From Paludibacteraceae bacterium (GTDB lineage: Bacteria > Bacteroidota > Bacteroidia > Bacteroidales > Paludibacteraceae): a DNA stretch of 64,000 nucleotides. Positions 17,873-27,857 of the stretch are shown here, in pieces. Numbering within the stretch: position 1 is the first letter of the stretch; each line of letters starts with the position of its first letter. The notes below the pieces were generated by a model. It did not search any database, was not told the origin of the DNA, and saw only the letters and a list, made by a program, of their open reading frames with translations. The stretch is taken from NCBI GenBank assembly GCA_017632345.1, contig JAGBRL010000011.1, positions 86,537-150,536 on the forward strand, given 5' to 3'. Position numbers and translations under genes: made by a program.

Positions 17873-18586
17873 GTGGATTTGTATATTAGGAAATATAAGG
17901 GATTTTTGTGCGTGTTGGTACTGACCTTTGCGCCGGTTCTCTGTTTTTCGCAGGACTTTTCAGATTTCTTTGTGGATTTTCTGACTGTTCCGGGGAAACA
18001 GATGACCAAGATTGCTGTTCCCCTAAAAACACCGGAGGGTGTTGTGCAGCATGCGTCCAAATATTCTCCTATAACTTATAAGGACAAGCGGAATGTCGCA
18101 ATCTTATGCTCAGACTCGTTGCAGAAGATTTCAGGTAGCAGTTATCCGTCTGTTGCAATTCATAATCTGAAGAGCAAAAAGAGCCAGGTCTGCCTGTTCG
18201 AAAGAAAAGGCAAAGAGTGGAAGTTGGCGGAAGTCTCCAATTTGAGCGGTGCGGAGGTGTCGGACGCAGAGTTCGTCTCTTTTCTGTGCGACTATTCCAA
18301 AGATGCGGACCTGCAGATGAAGAGAACCATCTTCCCGTTCCCGATAAGAAACTATTCGAAGAAAAGCAAGGAGATGCAAGAGACTACGCTGCTCATGCCG
18401 AGGGAGTGGAACATGCTGGACTTTTGCAACTCTTATGGCGAAATCTGTTTGTTTGATACCAAAGACTTGAGCGTTGCGAATAACAGAAGATTTGCTATAT
18501 ACAGAGACGGCTCTCTTGCCGAAATATATAATTTTATACGGATTAACAAAAAGTGGTACCTCATAGAGAAGGAGATTTGGAAGTGA
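17873..18586 (+). CDS. DUF4348-like secreted protein
   Basis: 237 residues from a GTG start; no in-frame ATG precedes the signal sequence. Residues 9-26 form a signal peptide ending VLCFS. The mature start DFSDFFVDFLTVPGKQMTKIAVPL resembles DUF4348, a domain found mainly in Bacteroidota envelope proteins with no known activity; the C-terminus ends in a beta-rich KKWYLIEKEIW segment. The gene is flanked by tRNA-Lys on the left and another orphan secreted protein on the right. Confidence 0.7.
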   Translation: MDLYIRKYKGFLCVLVLTFAPVLCFSQDFSDFFVDFLTVPGKQMTKIAVPLKTPEGVVQHASKYSPITYKDKRNVAILCSDSLQKISGSSYPSVAIHNLKSKKSQVCLFERKGKEWKLAEVSNLSGAEVSDAEFVSFLCDYSKDADLQMKRTIFPFPIRNYSKKSKEMQETTLLMPREWNMLDFCNSYGEICLFDTKDLSVANNRRFAIYRDGSLAEIYNFIRINKKWYLIEKEIWK

Positions 18587-18765
18587 AAATCTGCTTTTGT
18601 TGAAATCTTGTGAATAAAAATCAGCGCATATTTTTGGGTTTGACAAATAAAATGACGAATATTGCCGACGCAAATGATTTTTGCTCGACTAACGTCTCTA
18701 TTTCTTCATTATAAGAATGTAGGGCGGCAGAATATTTAGAAAACACTTAATATCTATAAAAAGAG

Positions 18766-19251
18766 ATGAAGAAAAACACGATTTTTTATTTGGTAACATT
18801 AGTCGGTACGCTGGCGGTAGGCGGTTTTATATTCACGAACTCCAGAGCTGAAACGTTAGAGGCTGAAATGATTCCAGCCGAAGCCAAGTGGGAGGTTAAG
18901 TTAAAAAGTGAGAAAATGGTTATGGGACAGCCTGTAGAGGCGGTGGAATTAACTCCGATGAAAAGGTCCGTTTTCGTAAACCGAATACGCACAGGCTCGT
19001 TGCCTGCCAGTTTTTTTATTGAGGCGGAAAACACCGGAGCTGAGAAAAATGACGACCTTTCGTGCAAAATCATGCTGAACGGAGTAGAGGTGGACGGAGA
19101 CTTTTCTGTAACTGACCGAGATGAAAAATGTGTCAGAGGGGTTGTTTCTATAGATTTGGCTGCGATGACGGAGACATATAAAGAGGAACAAATATTAGAA
19201 TTTTTGAACGCATTCCTCGATAATCGTGATTTTAATGTTAAATTAGATTAA
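18766..19251 (+). CDS. Hypothetical membrane-anchored or secreted protein
   Basis: 161 residues with one N-terminal hydrophobic segment (residues 6-24) and an acidic soluble remainder containing two Cys residues (in LSCKIML and EKCVRGV) that could form a disulfide in the periplasm. I recognise no family. Codon use is similar to neighbouring genes. It lies between two other orphan envelope genes and upstream of tRNA-Leu. Confidence 0.7.
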   Translation: MKKNTIFYLVTLVGTLAVGGFIFTNSRAETLEAEMIPAEAKWEVKLKSEKMVMGQPVEAVELTPMKRSVFVNRIRTGSLPASFFIEAENTGAEKNDDLSCKIMLNGVEVDGDFSVTDRDEKCVRGVVSIDLAAMTETYKEEQILEFLNAFLDNRDFNVKLD

Positions 19252-19345
19252 ATTTATCTCTTTGATTTTTAATGAGTTCTGAATTAGATTTAATTTTTTT
19301 TAGATTTTTTTGGCAAAAAGTGTTGCGCAAATAAAAAAAACGACA

Positions 19346-19353
19346 TATCTTTG
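19346..19353 (+). promoter_or_regulatory. -7 box of tRNA-Leu
   Basis: TATCTTTG lies 19 bases before the mature tRNA. Confidence 0.65.
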
Positions 19354-19372
19354 CACTGCAAAAACAAAGAAA

Positions 19373-19454
19373 GCGGATGTGGCGTAATTGGTAGCCGCGC
19401 TAGACTTAGGATCTAGTGCCGCGAGGCGTGGGGGTTCGAGTCCCTTCATCCGCA
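19373..19454 (+). tRNA. tRNA-Leu (anticodon TAG)
   Basis: The acceptor arms GCGGATG and CATCCGC pair perfectly. The anticodon loop is CTTAGGA with TAG, a long variable arm (TGCCGCGAGGCGT) marks a class II tRNA, and the T arm is GGGTTCGAGTCCC. Length is 82 bases. Confidence 0.97.
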
Positions 19455-19456
19455 CA

Positions 19457-19495
19457 CAAAGTGAGAGGCTGAAGAGTTTCTCACTTTGTTTTTTT
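19457..19495 (+). terminator. Terminator of tRNA-Leu
   Basis: CAAAGTGAGA and TCTCACTTTG arms followed by seven T. Confidence 0.88.
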
Positions 19496-19547
19496 GTAAG
19501 ATGCAAATTTGGGGTTCTGAATCTGAAACTAAACTGACGCGTAAATC

Positions 19548-20408
19548 ATGAATAATAAACTAAAGGTTTTTATTGTTATTCTTACTTTGTTGTTAGCATT
19601 GTTCTCCATCTTTGTTCTGTTCTGGGATAAAGGTCAGAATGTTATGCAAACTCAAAGTTCTGAGGAACTGACTTTTCGTTTTGAAAATGATGGCGCGGAC
19701 AATCTTGAAGTGAAAGCCGGCAGTACGGAGTCGTGCGGCAGTCCGGTTGTGGATGAGAGGATGAAAGGGTATAGAGCGCGTGGTACGGCAGGTTATTTTG
19801 AAAATATGAATTTATCGCCAATAGTTTACGGAGAGCCGCTTAAAGTTCCTTATTTCGACAGTGTTAGAAAGGATTCGGCGGTCAGATTCTATGAGCCAGA
19901 TATTTTGAGAATAGAGAAAAAAAACAAGGCTGTGGGCAATGCGCTTGGAAGCAACGGCATGACAAATGAATTCAGAACTTTGTATCATGAATATAATTTC
20001 TTTTACAGAGGGCGGCAGGCAGGAAGTCTCTATTATTCCATCTGCTACCATTATGAAGATTGCTCCCCGAACTTGTACCTTTATGTGCTGAATGGTAAGC
20101 TGGAAACCGTTTCGGGCAAGATGCTTGCCGTTGGTAATGGCTGTTTTGTGGAAAGCGAAGAGTCGGAGATGTTAGATGACTGCGAGATATGGCAGATAGA
20201 CGCGGAGAATTATGTTACTTTCCTTTCGGATTCGACATTTATCATAAGTGAATGTAAACATTATTCTGCAGTAGATGTGCTGACAGAAAAGAAGGGCAGC
20301 CTTGAAGAGTGTGAAAATATAGAGTATTTTATAAATTCAGAAGGAAAGATGTCGGAGATTGGTAGAGATACCGTTCGGACCTGGTCAAAAAATCTGGGCA
20401 GACAGTGA
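19548..20408 (+). CDS. Hypothetical membrane-anchored protein
   Basis: 286 residues with a single N-terminal transmembrane helix (residues 6-25, VFIVILTLLLALFSIFVLFW) and a Cys-containing extracytoplasmic domain. Features include YYSICYHYEDCSPNLYLYVLNG and a C-terminal phrase INSEGKMSEIGRDTVRTW. No family recognised. It follows tRNA-Leu after a terminator and precedes a 319-base gap. Confidence 0.7.
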   Translation: MNNKLKVFIVILTLLLALFSIFVLFWDKGQNVMQTQSSEELTFRFENDGADNLEVKAGSTESCGSPVVDERMKGYRARGTAGYFENMNLSPIVYGEPLKVPYFDSVRKDSAVRFYEPDILRIEKKNKAVGNALGSNGMTNEFRTLYHEYNFFYRGRQAGSLYYSICYHYEDCSPNLYLYVLNGKLETVSGKMLAVGNGCFVESEESEMLDDCEIWQIDAENYVTFLSDSTFIISECKHYSAVDVLTEKKGSLEECENIEYFINSEGKMSEIGRDTVRTWSKNLGRQ

Positions 20409-20727
20409 TTCTTTTTCAGACAATTTCTATAAATTAGGACGAGATGAATTGAAAGACGTTTTGTTTTTGATATGTCTTAATTTGCGAGTGCGCGGTGCGG
20501 CTATTGTTGCTGAACGTATATGAGCAAGAGCGGTAAAAGGGCTCAAAACGTCAGAGTCGGATTTAGAATAATTAACGGAACTTGTCTGAAATATCGAGAG
20601 AAAAGCAAAAATTGTTGCACTTTAGATGCATCTTCTTTGCTTTTTCAAATAAAAGAATTAACTTTGTGCCGATAGATTATGTGATGGGGACGAAGAGTCC
20701 CCTATTTTATTGCTAAAAAACGAGAAA
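20409..20727. other. 319-base interval before rimP with repeat, promoter and leader hairpin
   Basis: It contains one copy of the dispersed repeat (20422-20450, ACAATTTCTATAAATTAGGA then CGAGATGAATTG), the operon promoter box TAACTTTG (20659-20666), and a leader hairpin GGGGAC/GTCCCC at about 20686-20703. The middle holds no recognisable gene. Confidence 0.6.
20659..20666 (+). promoter_or_regulatory. -7 box of rimP-nusA-infB operon
   Basis: TAACTTTG, 61 bases before the rimP ATG, followed by a GGGGAC/GTCCCC leader stem-loop. Confidence 0.6.
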
Positions 20728-21195
20728 ATGATAGAAAAGAGCGTTGTTAGGCAGATAGTTGACGAATTTATATCAGGCACAAATTATTTTGTGGTAGATG
20801 TGAACGTAAGCGCTGACAATCAGATTCTGATTGAGTTGGACTCTGAAGACGGGTTCTCCATAGACGCTTGTGCGGAACTCACTAAGTTTGTTGAGTCTAA
20901 GTTGGACCGCGAAGTTGAGGATTACGAACTTGAGGTAGGCTCGCCGGGGCTCAGCACGCCTTTCAAAGTTCTGGAACAGTACAAAAAGTACATAGGCAGT
21001 GAAGTGGATGTGATGGACAACGAAAACACGAAATGGCAGGGCGTGTTGCTTTCGGCAGACGAGCAGCAGTTTGTGATAGAGATCACTTACAAGGCAAAGC
21101 CGGAAGGTGCAAAACGCAAAATTGATGTTACGGAAAACATCACTTTTACATACGATAAAATAAAATATACAAAATATACTATTAGATTTAAATAG
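20728..21195 (+). CDS. rimP: Ribosome maturation factor RimP
   Basis: 155 residues from the ATG at 20728. RimP helps assemble the 30S subunit. The family core is visible: an N-terminal domain with DACAELTKFVES and the conserved ELEVGSPGLSTPF, and a C-terminal SH3-like domain. It heads the conserved rimP-nusA-infB operon; the stop is 2 bases before the nusA ATG. Confidence 0.93.
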   Translation: MIEKSVVRQIVDEFISGTNYFVVDVNVSADNQILIELDSEDGFSIDACAELTKFVESKLDREVEDYELEVGSPGLSTPFKVLEQYKKYIGSEVDVMDNENTKWQGVLLSADEQQFVIEITYKAKPEGAKRKIDVTENITFTYDKIKYTKYTIRFK

Positions 21196-21197
21196 TC

Positions 21198-22544
21198 ATG
21201 GCTAAAAAAGAAGTGACAAATATGATCGAGACTTTTTCGGAGTTCAAAGAACTGAAAAATATCGACAGAGGAACAATGATCAGCGTGTTGGAAGAGTCTT
21301 TCCGCAGCGTGATCTCTAAGATGTTTGGTACAGATGAAAACTACGACGTCATCATTAATCCGGACAAGGGCGACTTTGAAATTTACAGAAACAGAGTTGT
21401 TGTCGAAGATGATGAAGTGGAAGATTTGAATGTGGAGATTCCTGTGTCTGAAGCGGTTCAGATTGATGAGGATTTTGAGGTTGGAGAAGAGGTGACTGAA
21501 AAGGTTGACTTCGCTTCTTTCGGACGCAGGGCAATATTGAACTTGCGTCAGACTCTTGCGTCTAAGATTCTTGACCTGCAGAAGGATAGCATCTATAACA
21601 AATATCGTGAAAAGATCGGAACGATAATTGTCGGAGAGGTTTATCAGGTTTGGAAAAAGGAAATTTTGCTTTTGGACGACGAGGGCAACGAGATGCTTTT
21701 GCCTAAGTCGGAGCAGATTCCTACTGACTTCTACAAGAAGGGTGACACAATCAGGGCTGTTGTCGCAAAGGTTGACAATAAAAACAACAACCCTAAGATT
21801 ATATTGTCAAGAACATCTCCTCTGTTTTTGCAGAGATTGTTTGAACTTGATGTTCCTGAAATTAACGACGGGCTCATCACAATCCGCAGAATCGCCAGAA
21901 TACCTGGGGAGAGGGCCAAGGTTGCGGTTGAGTCTTACGATGAGCGCATAGACCCTGTAGGCGCTTGTGTCGGCATGAAGGGAGCGCGTATTCACGGAAT
22001 CGTCAGAGAGTTGAGAAATGAGAATATTGACGTTATTAACTACACAAACAATGTTTCCCTCTTCATTTCGAGAGCTCTAAGCCCTGCCAGAATTTCGTCT
22101 ATCCGTCTTATCGAAGAGCACCAAAGAGCAGAGGTGTTCTTGAAGCCAGAGGAGGTGTCTCTTGCTATCGGTAAGGGCGGTATGAATATCAAACTTGCCA
22201 GCATGCTTACAGAGTACAAGATAGATGTGTTCCGTGATATTGATGACACTGTTGACGGTGAGGACATCTATTTGGAAGAGTTTGAAGATGAAATCGACCC
22301 ATGGATTATCGATGTGCTGAAAGGCATCGGATGTGATACAGCCAAGAATGTGCTTAGCATTCCGAGAGACGAACTTATCAAACGTACAGATTTGGAAGAA
22401 GAGACTGTTGACGAACTTCTTGCTATTCTGAGCGCCGAGTTTGAGGGCGAGGACGTCGACAGCAGGGATTATGAAGATGATGAACAGGCAAGAATCGACA
22501 CTCCGGAAGCTGCAGACGAAGAGTCTGAGAAGCGTGAGGAGTAA
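21198..22544 (+). CDS. nusA: Transcription termination/antitermination factor NusA
   Basis: 448 residues. NusA binds RNA polymerase and nascent RNA to modulate pausing and termination. The N-terminal domain begins MIETFSEFKELKNIDR; the S1 domain lies around residues 130-200; the KH domains include RIARIPGERAKVAV, GMKGARIHGIVREL and AIGKGGMNIKLA. An acidic C-terminal tail follows. It sits between rimP and infB as expected, but the gap to infB is unusually long (247 bases) because it contains a hairpin and an inverted-repeat element. Confidence 0.97.
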   Translation: MAKKEVTNMIETFSEFKELKNIDRGTMISVLEESFRSVISKMFGTDENYDVIINPDKGDFEIYRNRVVVEDDEVEDLNVEIPVSEAVQIDEDFEVGEEVTEKVDFASFGRRAILNLRQTLASKILDLQKDSIYNKYREKIGTIIVGEVYQVWKKEILLLDDEGNEMLLPKSEQIPTDFYKKGDTIRAVVAKVDNKNNNPKIILSRTSPLFLQRLFELDVPEINDGLITIRRIARIPGERAKVAVESYDERIDPVGACVGMKGARIHGIVRELRNENIDVINYTNNVSLFISRALSPARISSIRLIEEHQRAEVFLKPEEVSLAIGKGGMNIKLASMLTEYKIDVFRDIDDTVDGEDIYLEEFEDEIDPWIIDVLKGIGCDTAKNVLSIPRDELIKRTDLEEETVDELLAILSAEFEGEDVDSRDYEDDEQARIDTPEAADEESEKREE

Positions 22545-22565
22545 TAGGTACGTTTCGGTGAAGGT

Positions 22566-22596
22566 TTCGGGAGAGCGAGGGCTCTCCGTCCGAAAT
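22566..22596 (+). promoter_or_regulatory. Hairpin in the nusA-infB gap
   Basis: TTTCGG pairs with CCGAAA outside GAGAGC/GCTCTC. There is no following T-run, so it is more likely an mRNA stability or processing structure than a terminator. Confidence 0.5.
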
Positions 22597-22639
22597 CTGT
22601 GAGTGTTGTGAAACTGAGGTTTCGCATTTTAATGTCAAT

Positions 22640-22775
22640 TTTAGAAGCTGTTTATTTCGTCCGGATATTGTCGGAACGTGCGTCTTGCGCGATTATGACA
22701 TCATTTGAGAGGGTGGGTGAACGACAACTTCAAATTGGACTATGTGATTTTAATTAAGAAATAACAGCTTCTAAA
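22640..22775. mobile_element. MITE-like inverted-repeat element between nusA and infB
   Basis: About 135 bases bounded by TTTAGAAGCTGTT on the left and its complement AACAGCTTCTAAA on the right. The same ends occur at 57998-58196 and at the deleted IS5-type element at 63221-63584. It encodes nothing. Confidence 0.65.
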
Positions 22776-22791
22776 GGTATTAAGTCAGAAT

Positions 22792-25617
22792 ATGCGATTA
22801 GGTAAAATAGTAAGAGAGTTGAATGTGGGGCTTTCCACTGTGGCGAAATTCTTGCAGAAAAAGGGTTTCGATGTTTCCGAAGATCCTAATTATAGGATTT
22901 CGGAAGAGGAGGTGGATTTGCTTTACAAAGAGTTTAGCAAGGATAAGGCTTTTAAAAAGGATTCTGAGAAAAGCAGGCAGCAGCAGAAAAAGAAGATGAA
23001 GGAGAAGAAGGATTCTGTCTCTATTATGAACGATGATGAGCAGAGCGTGAAAATAGAGGCTCCTGTAATCGGAATTAAGCAGGTTGGAATGATTGATATT
23101 GATTCTGTTAATAAGCCTAAAGGTAATAATAAGACAGAGAAAAAGCCAGAGGTGAAGAAGGAGGTGAAAGAGGCTCCTGAAAACCAAGTGGCAGAGAATG
23201 TCGTTGCTCAGTCTGCAGAAAGCGTGTCGGAGCATGTCGCTCCTGAAAAAACAAAGCCTGCGGCGGAGCCTGAGCCGACTAACGTCGTTGCTGAAACTAC
23301 AGAGAAAAAAGAGCCGGACACAGATGTTCAGTCTGCGGACGACGAAGTTTTCAGACTTAGCCCTAAATCTCCGGGGGTGAAACTTAACGTTTTGGGTAAG
23401 CTGGATCTAGACTCTATAAATTCTAAGACTCGTCCGGACAAGAAGTCTAAGGCTGAGAAGAATAAGATGAGAGATAAGCAGAATCAGCAGAAAAACGCTC
23501 AGAAAGGCGGAGGAAACGGCGAGAAGAAAAAGAGAAACCGTATAGCTCAGGGCGAAAAGGTTGATATTGCTAATTTCAAAAACGGCGAGAAGAAGGGAGG
23601 CGGCCAGGGTAATAACGGCGGCCAGAACGGAAATGCCGGAAATAATGGAGAAAAGAACCGCAAAAAGAACGGTAAGAACAAAAATAATAATAACAATAAT
23701 GTAAAGGCTGAAATCAGCGACGAAGCTGTTCAGAAACAGATAAAGGAGACGCTGGCTCGTCTTACTAACAAAGGTCAGAACAGCAAGGGCGCGAAGCACC
23801 GCCGTGACAAGCGTGAGCTTCAGAGCCAGAAGCAGCAAGAGCTGGAAGAACAGGAACGTCTGGAACAGAACAAACTCAAAATTACAGAGTTTGTTACGGT
23901 AAGCGAACTCGCTACGATGATGGATGTGCCTGTGACTAAGGTTATCGGAACTTGTATGAGCCTCGGCTTGATGGTGTCTATAAACCAGCGTCTTGATGCG
24001 GAAACTATTAACATTGTGGCTGATGAGTTCGGTTTTGAGACTGAATATATCAGCGCCGAGGTTGCTGAAGCTATTCAGGAAGAGGAGGACAACGAAGAGG
24101 ACTTGGTTTCTCGTCCGCCTATCGTTACTGTGATGGGGCATGTTGACCACGGTAAGACTTCTTTGCTCGACTATATAAGGCAAACTAATGTGATTGCCGG
24201 CGAGGCTGGTGGTATCACTCAGCATATCGGGGCTTATAACGTTACTTTGTCTAATGGACAGCAAATCACGTTCTTGGATACTCCGGGGCACGAGGCGTTT
24301 ACCGCAATGCGTGCGCGCGGAGCTAAAGTAACTGACCTTGCGATTATTATTGTGGCGGCAGATGATGATGTGATGCCTCAGACTAAGGAGGCTATAAATC
24401 ACGCTTCTGTGGCTGGTGTGCCTATTGTCTTTGCAATTAATAAAATTGATAAGCCTACTGCTAATCCGGATAAGATTAAAGAGTCTTTGGCTAATCTGAA
24501 CTATTTGGTTGAAGAATGGGGCGGAAAGTATCAGTCTCAGGATATTGCGGCTAAAAAGGGTATCGGTGTTCCTGAACTTATGGAAAAGGTGCTTCTTGAG
24601 GCTGAAATGCTGGACTTGAAGGCTAATCCTAACAGAAAGGCGACTGGCTCTATTATTGAGTCTCAGCTGGATAAGGGTAGAGGATACGTTTCTACAGTGT
24701 TGGTCAGCAATGGTACGCTCCGTGTTGGCGACGTGGTTGTGGCTGGTACTCACCACGGAAAAATCAAGGCAATGTTCAATGAACGAAATCAGCGTATCAA
24801 GGAGGCTAAACCTTCCGAACCTGCTCTGATTCTCGGTCTTAACGGAGCGCCTCAGGCTGGTGACAATTTCAATGTGATGGATACTGAGCAGGAGGCAAGG
24901 GATATTGCTAACAAGCGTGAACAGCTTCAGCGTGAGCAGGGTCTGAGAACTTCTAAGCACTTGACTCTCGATGAAATCGGACGTCGTATTGCGTTGGGTA
25001 ACTTCCAGGAACTGAACGTTATCGTTAAAGGGGATGTGGACGGCTCTATAGAGGCGTTGTCAGACTCTATCTTGAAACTTTCTACAGAACAGATTCAGGT
25101 TAATGTGATTCACAAGGCTGTGGGGCAGATTTCAGAGTCTGATGTTATGCTTGCTGCAGCATCTAACGCTATTATCATAGGTTTCCAGGTTAGACCGTCG
25201 CAGGCGGCTCGTAAGATAGCTGAAAAAGAGGATATCGACATCAGACTTTATTCTATTATCTATGATGCCATAGAAGAGATTAAAGATGCGATGGAGGGTA
25301 TGCTTTCTCCGGAACTGAAGGAAGAGATAACTGGTACTGCCGAAATTCAGAATGTGTTCAAGATAACGAAGGTAGGAACGGTTGCCGGATGTCTTGTGCG
25401 TGAGGGTAAAATCAAAAGAGGCAATAAGGTTCGCGTTATCCGTGATGGTATCGTAATCTTTACTGGTGATCTTGCGTCGCTTAAGCGATTTAAGGATGAT
25501 GTCAAGGAGGTTGTGACTGGATATGAATGCGGTTTGAACATTCAGGGTTACAATGACCTTAAGGTGGGCGATATAATCGAAGGATTTGAACAGGTTGAAG
25601 TTGCTCGTAAACTTTAA
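22792..25617 (+). CDS. infB: Translation initiation factor IF-2
   Basis: 941 residues. IF-2 is the GTPase that brings initiator tRNA to the ribosome. An N-terminal IF2_N-like motif ([24 protein letters not shown]) is followed by about 300 residues of Lys/Glu/Asn/Gly-rich low-complexity linker, including an N5 run. A second IF2_N is near residue 365, and the G domain is from about residue 440: GHVDHGKT (G1), DTPGHEAF (G3) and NKIDKP (G4). The C-terminal domains that bind fMet-tRNA follow. Last gene of the operon, with a terminator after it. Confidence 0.98.
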   Translation: MRLGKIVRELNVGLSTVAKFLQKKGFDVSEDPNYRISEEEVDLLYKEFSKDKAFKKDSEKSRQQQKKKMKEKKDSVSIMNDDEQSVKIEAPVIGIKQVGMIDIDSVNKPKGNNKTEKKPEVKKEVKEAPENQVAENVVAQSAESVSEHVAPEKTKPAAEPEPTNVVAETTEKKEPDTDVQSADDEVFRLSPKSPGVKLNVLGKLDLDSINSKTRPDKKSKAEKNKMRDKQNQQKNAQKGGGNGEKKKRNRIAQGEKVDIANFKNGEKKGGGQGNNGGQNGNAGNNGEKNRKKNGKNKNNNNNNVKAEISDEAVQKQIKETLARLTNKGQNSKGAKHRRDKRELQSQKQQELEEQERLEQNKLKITEFVTVSELATMMDVPVTKVIGTCMSLGLMVSINQRLDAETINIVADEFGFETEYISAEVAEAIQEEEDNEEDLVSRPPIVTVMGHVDHGKTSLLDYIRQTNVIAGEAGGITQHIGAYNVTLSNGQQITFLDTPGHEAFTAMRARGAKVTDLAIIIVAADDDVMPQTKEAINHASVAGVPIVFAINKIDKPTANPDKIKESLANLNYLVEEWGGKYQSQDIAAKKGIGVPELMEKVLLEAEMLDLKANPNRKATGSIIESQLDKGRGYVSTVLVSNGTLRVGDVVVAGTHHGKIKAMFNERNQRIKEAKPSEPALILGLNGAPQAGDNFNVMDTEQEARDIANKREQLQREQGLRTSKHLTLDEIGRRIALGNFQELNVIVKGDVDGSIEALSDSILKLSTEQIQVNVIHKAVGQISESDVMLAAASNAIIIGFQVRPSQAARKIAEKEDIDIRLYSIIYDAIEEIKDAMEGMLSPELKEEITGTAEIQNVFKITKVGTVAGCLVREGKIKRGNKVRVIRDGIVIFTGDLASLKRFKDDVKEVVTGYECGLNIQGYNDLKVGDIIEGFEQVEVARKL

Positions 25618-25636
25618 AAAATAATCATGTCAGATT

Positions 25637-25674
25637 AAGCCGTGAATTGCAGATGCAGTTTGCGGCTTTTTTTT
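25637..25674 (+). terminator. Terminator of rimP-nusA-infB
   Basis: AAGCCG and CGGCTT arms with inner pairing, followed by eight T. Confidence 0.85.
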
Positions 25675-25731
25675 GCAACTGACTCTTTCTTTTTATTTTG
25701 ATAGTGAGGTGAGTAAACTTCAGTTCTCGTT

Positions 25732-26478
25732 CTATTCGAATATCTCTTTCATAACATCTAAAGATTTGATTTCTCCGAAGCCCTGTATGTGCAGCTGGTA
25801 ATAACTGACAATCTGAGACAGAAGAAGTTGACGTTCAGCGCGAGAAAATCGGAAATAAGTCATGTTTCTATAATTTATACGCAAAAGATTGAGCAGGGTA
25901 GCGCTCTCGGCTTTGTCTAAAAAATGTCGATGAAAAGGCTTGTTTTGAGTGTAGGCAGACGATTTTAGGTCGAAAAATGAGTATGTCTGCATAGCGATAG
26001 AGGTCTTTCTAATTTCATTCGCATCAGGAGTGAAACCGAGGAAGTTGCTGAGTTTTACAAGGAAAGCGATGTGGAAATTTGCAATGTTTCCGGGGTGAAA
26101 CTCTAAAATTTTGACAGAATTGTAAAGAAAAGAGAACAATGGCAAGTCGCTCTCCCCAGCGCGCAACGCGTGCAGCAGAAATTCAGCAATAAACATGGCG
26201 ACAGCGTTTTTGTAAGGGTTGGAGATAATGCCTAGCGATGAACTCTCTGCCTGGACATCTTTTGCAACCTGTAAGTCGGAACTTGATTTGGAGTCGGAGA
26301 TGATAGAGACGAGAGACAAAGGCTGCAAGAAAGCCATACGCCTGCCCGTCTTTTTGCTTTTTGTGCCGTAAAGAACATAACTGACACGGCCGTACTTTTC
26401 TGAATAGACGGTCAGTATAGACGAGTTTTCTTTATGCTTTCTGTTAGACAGAATTATGGCTTTAGTCTCTGTAATCAC
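25732..26478 (-). CDS. recO: DNA repair protein RecO
   Basis: 248 residues from a GTG start at 26478; no upstream in-frame ATG is available. RecO loads RecA onto SSB-coated single-stranded DNA together with RecR. The N-terminal OB-fold shows TKAIILSNRKHKENSSILTVYSEKYGRVSYV, and the helical C-domain contains FIAEFLLHALR. The CxxC zinc motif of some RecO proteins is absent. It lies 9 bases after the DUF5715 gene in a three-gene minus-strand operon. Confidence 0.93.
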   Translation of the reverse strand: MITETKAIILSNRKHKENSSILTVYSEKYGRVSYVLYGTKSKKTGRRMAFLQPLSLVSIISDSKSSSDLQVAKDVQAESSSLGIISNPYKNAVAMFIAEFLLHALRAGESDLPLFSFLYNSVKILEFHPGNIANFHIAFLVKLSNFLGFTPDANEIRKTSIAMQTYSFFDLKSSAYTQNKPFHRHFLDKAESATLLNLLRINYRNMTYFRFSRAERQLLLSQIVSYYQLHIQGFGEIKSLDVMKEIFE

Positions 26479-26487
26479 TTTATGGCA

Positions 26488-27243
26488 CTATTGGATTACT
26501 GTTATGTGCAAGCACAACTGTTTATTCTCTTTCATAACAAGACAGCACTTCTCTTTGCGAATTTCACGTACCGTTTGCTCCAAAATTCTCCTGATGACGA
26601 GATATTGCACATCGGTGCTGTCGCAGTTGCGATGAAACTCAAGTCTGGAGATGTCGAACGTTGTTCCGTATATATGAGAAGACGTTTTACGTGTTGCGTT
26701 TTTATTTCTTTTGTGCAAATTACGCTGACTTTCGTCAGTTCTCAAAGCTGAGTTTATATAAAAAGCATATTCGCGCTGTCTGCGTTTCTTCAGATTTGCA
26801 TGAAAACGTTCGCCAATCTCATAAAGAAGATTGACGGCCTCAGGAGTAAGATAAGGGTGTGAGTGAGTCATCTCCTTCACTTTGAAATACTTGTTATCCT
26901 CAAGTTTCACAAGCTTCTTGTTTTTCAACAAAGAGTCTTTCGCATAAAGAAATTCTTCATCAGTAAAGAAAGGGTACTCAAGACCTTGCTTTTGGGCGAA
27001 AAGCAGATGATCTGCATTGCAGTCCCTTAAAAAGTGAGTTGCTTTTATAGTTTCGAGATATTCACCCTCAAGTGTTGGAAAAGTGTCCTCGTCAGCAATC
27101 TCTATTTCGTCAACCAAAGACGAGTCTGCCGAGAAACTGTCACAAGGCATCTCGGTGTCAGATACAATTTTCTGGGTTCCATTTCTGTCAGAAGAGCAAG
27201 ATACAAAAACTGCAATAAACAACAAAACAAAAGCGAGCCTCAT
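26488..27243 (-). CDS. DUF5715 lipoprotein with M15-like peptidase motifs
   Basis: 251 residues with lipobox FVSC at residues 13-16. The C-terminal half has NSALRTDESQRNL, SSHIYGTTFDIS and CLHITV. These resemble the S-H-x-x-G-x-x-x-D and late His zinc ligands of M15 (D-Ala-D-Ala dipeptidase/carboxypeptidase) proteins, the basis for the DUF5715 assignment. A cell-wall role at the envelope is inferred. Its start overlaps the stop of the thioesterase gene by 4 bases (ATGA), indicating translational coupling, and recO follows after 9 bases. Confidence 0.8.
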   Translation of the reverse strand: MRLAFVLLFIAVFVSCSSDRNGTQKIVSDTEMPCDSFSADSSLVDEIEIADEDTFPTLEGEYLETIKATHFLRDCNADHLLFAQKQGLEYPFFTDEEFLYAKDSLLKNKKLVKLEDNKYFKVKEMTHSHPYLTPEAVNLLYEIGERFHANLKKRRQREYAFYINSALRTDESQRNLHKRNKNATRKTSSHIYGTTFDISRLEFHRNCDSTDVQYLVIRRILEQTVREIRKEKCCLVMKENKQLCLHITVIQ

Positions 27244-27647
27244 AGAACATCAGTTTTTTTAGGTTCTTGTTCTTTACGATATGCAGTAGAATTAAATACC
27301 GCAACAAGCTCTCCATTTTCTGCAGTTATATCTACCTTGTAGCCGGCAACAGTTCTGCGAAGATATATCTCAGAGGCGGTAGCTGTAAGTTTGCCAGAAG
27401 AGACCGCTTTTATGAAACTGATGTTGGCGTCCAAAGAGACAGCCATCTTTCCGCGTGAGTTTGCGGCTGCAGCAAAAGCAAGGTCAGCAAGAGTAAATAA
27501 GGCCCCACCTTGCACCGTTCCAGCTCCATTGAGATGCTTCTCTTCTATTTGCATTTCCGCAATAGCACGCCCCTCTCCAAATTCAATAAGCTTAACGCCG
27601 TTGCCTACTGCAAATCTGTCATTGTCAAAAAAATCTTTAAGCGTCAT
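27240..27647 (-). CDS. PaaI-type hotdog-fold thioesterase
   Basis: 135 residues with the acyl-CoA thioesterase hotdog fold. The active-site helix is NGAGTVQGGALFTLADLAFA, where the usual HGG is QGG and the Asp of LADLA is conserved. It probably hydrolyses aromatic or short acyl-CoA esters in the cytoplasm. First gene of the thioesterase-DUF5715-recO operon. Confidence 0.9.
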   Translation of the reverse strand: MTLKDFFDNDRFAVGNGVKLIEFGEGRAIAEMQIEEKHLNGAGTVQGGALFTLADLAFAAAANSRGKMAVSLDANISFIKAVSSGKLTATASEIYLRRTVAGYKVDITAENGELVAVFNSTAYRKEQEPKKTDVL

Positions 27648-27857
27648 TTCGTTTCGTGTTTATAAATTCTTCTGCAAAATTAAGAAAAAGAGTTATCCTT
27701 TGTAGTTTCTATGTTCTGAAATTTGTTTCGGATGTATCCCAATCTGCAATTATCTGTTTGGTTCCGATACCTGCATGTTTTTTGCAAATATAGTTAATCG
27801 AAACAAAAAAAATCTTTCAAAATCATTTCGGCACAATTATATAAATTGTCATAAAAA

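Noticed and set aside
23407..24960. Long open frame (517 codons) antisense to infB
   Set aside because: It lies wholly opposite the conserved IF-2 gene, its peptide is Ser/Leu/Arg-rich without motifs, and it arises from codon bias on the other strand.
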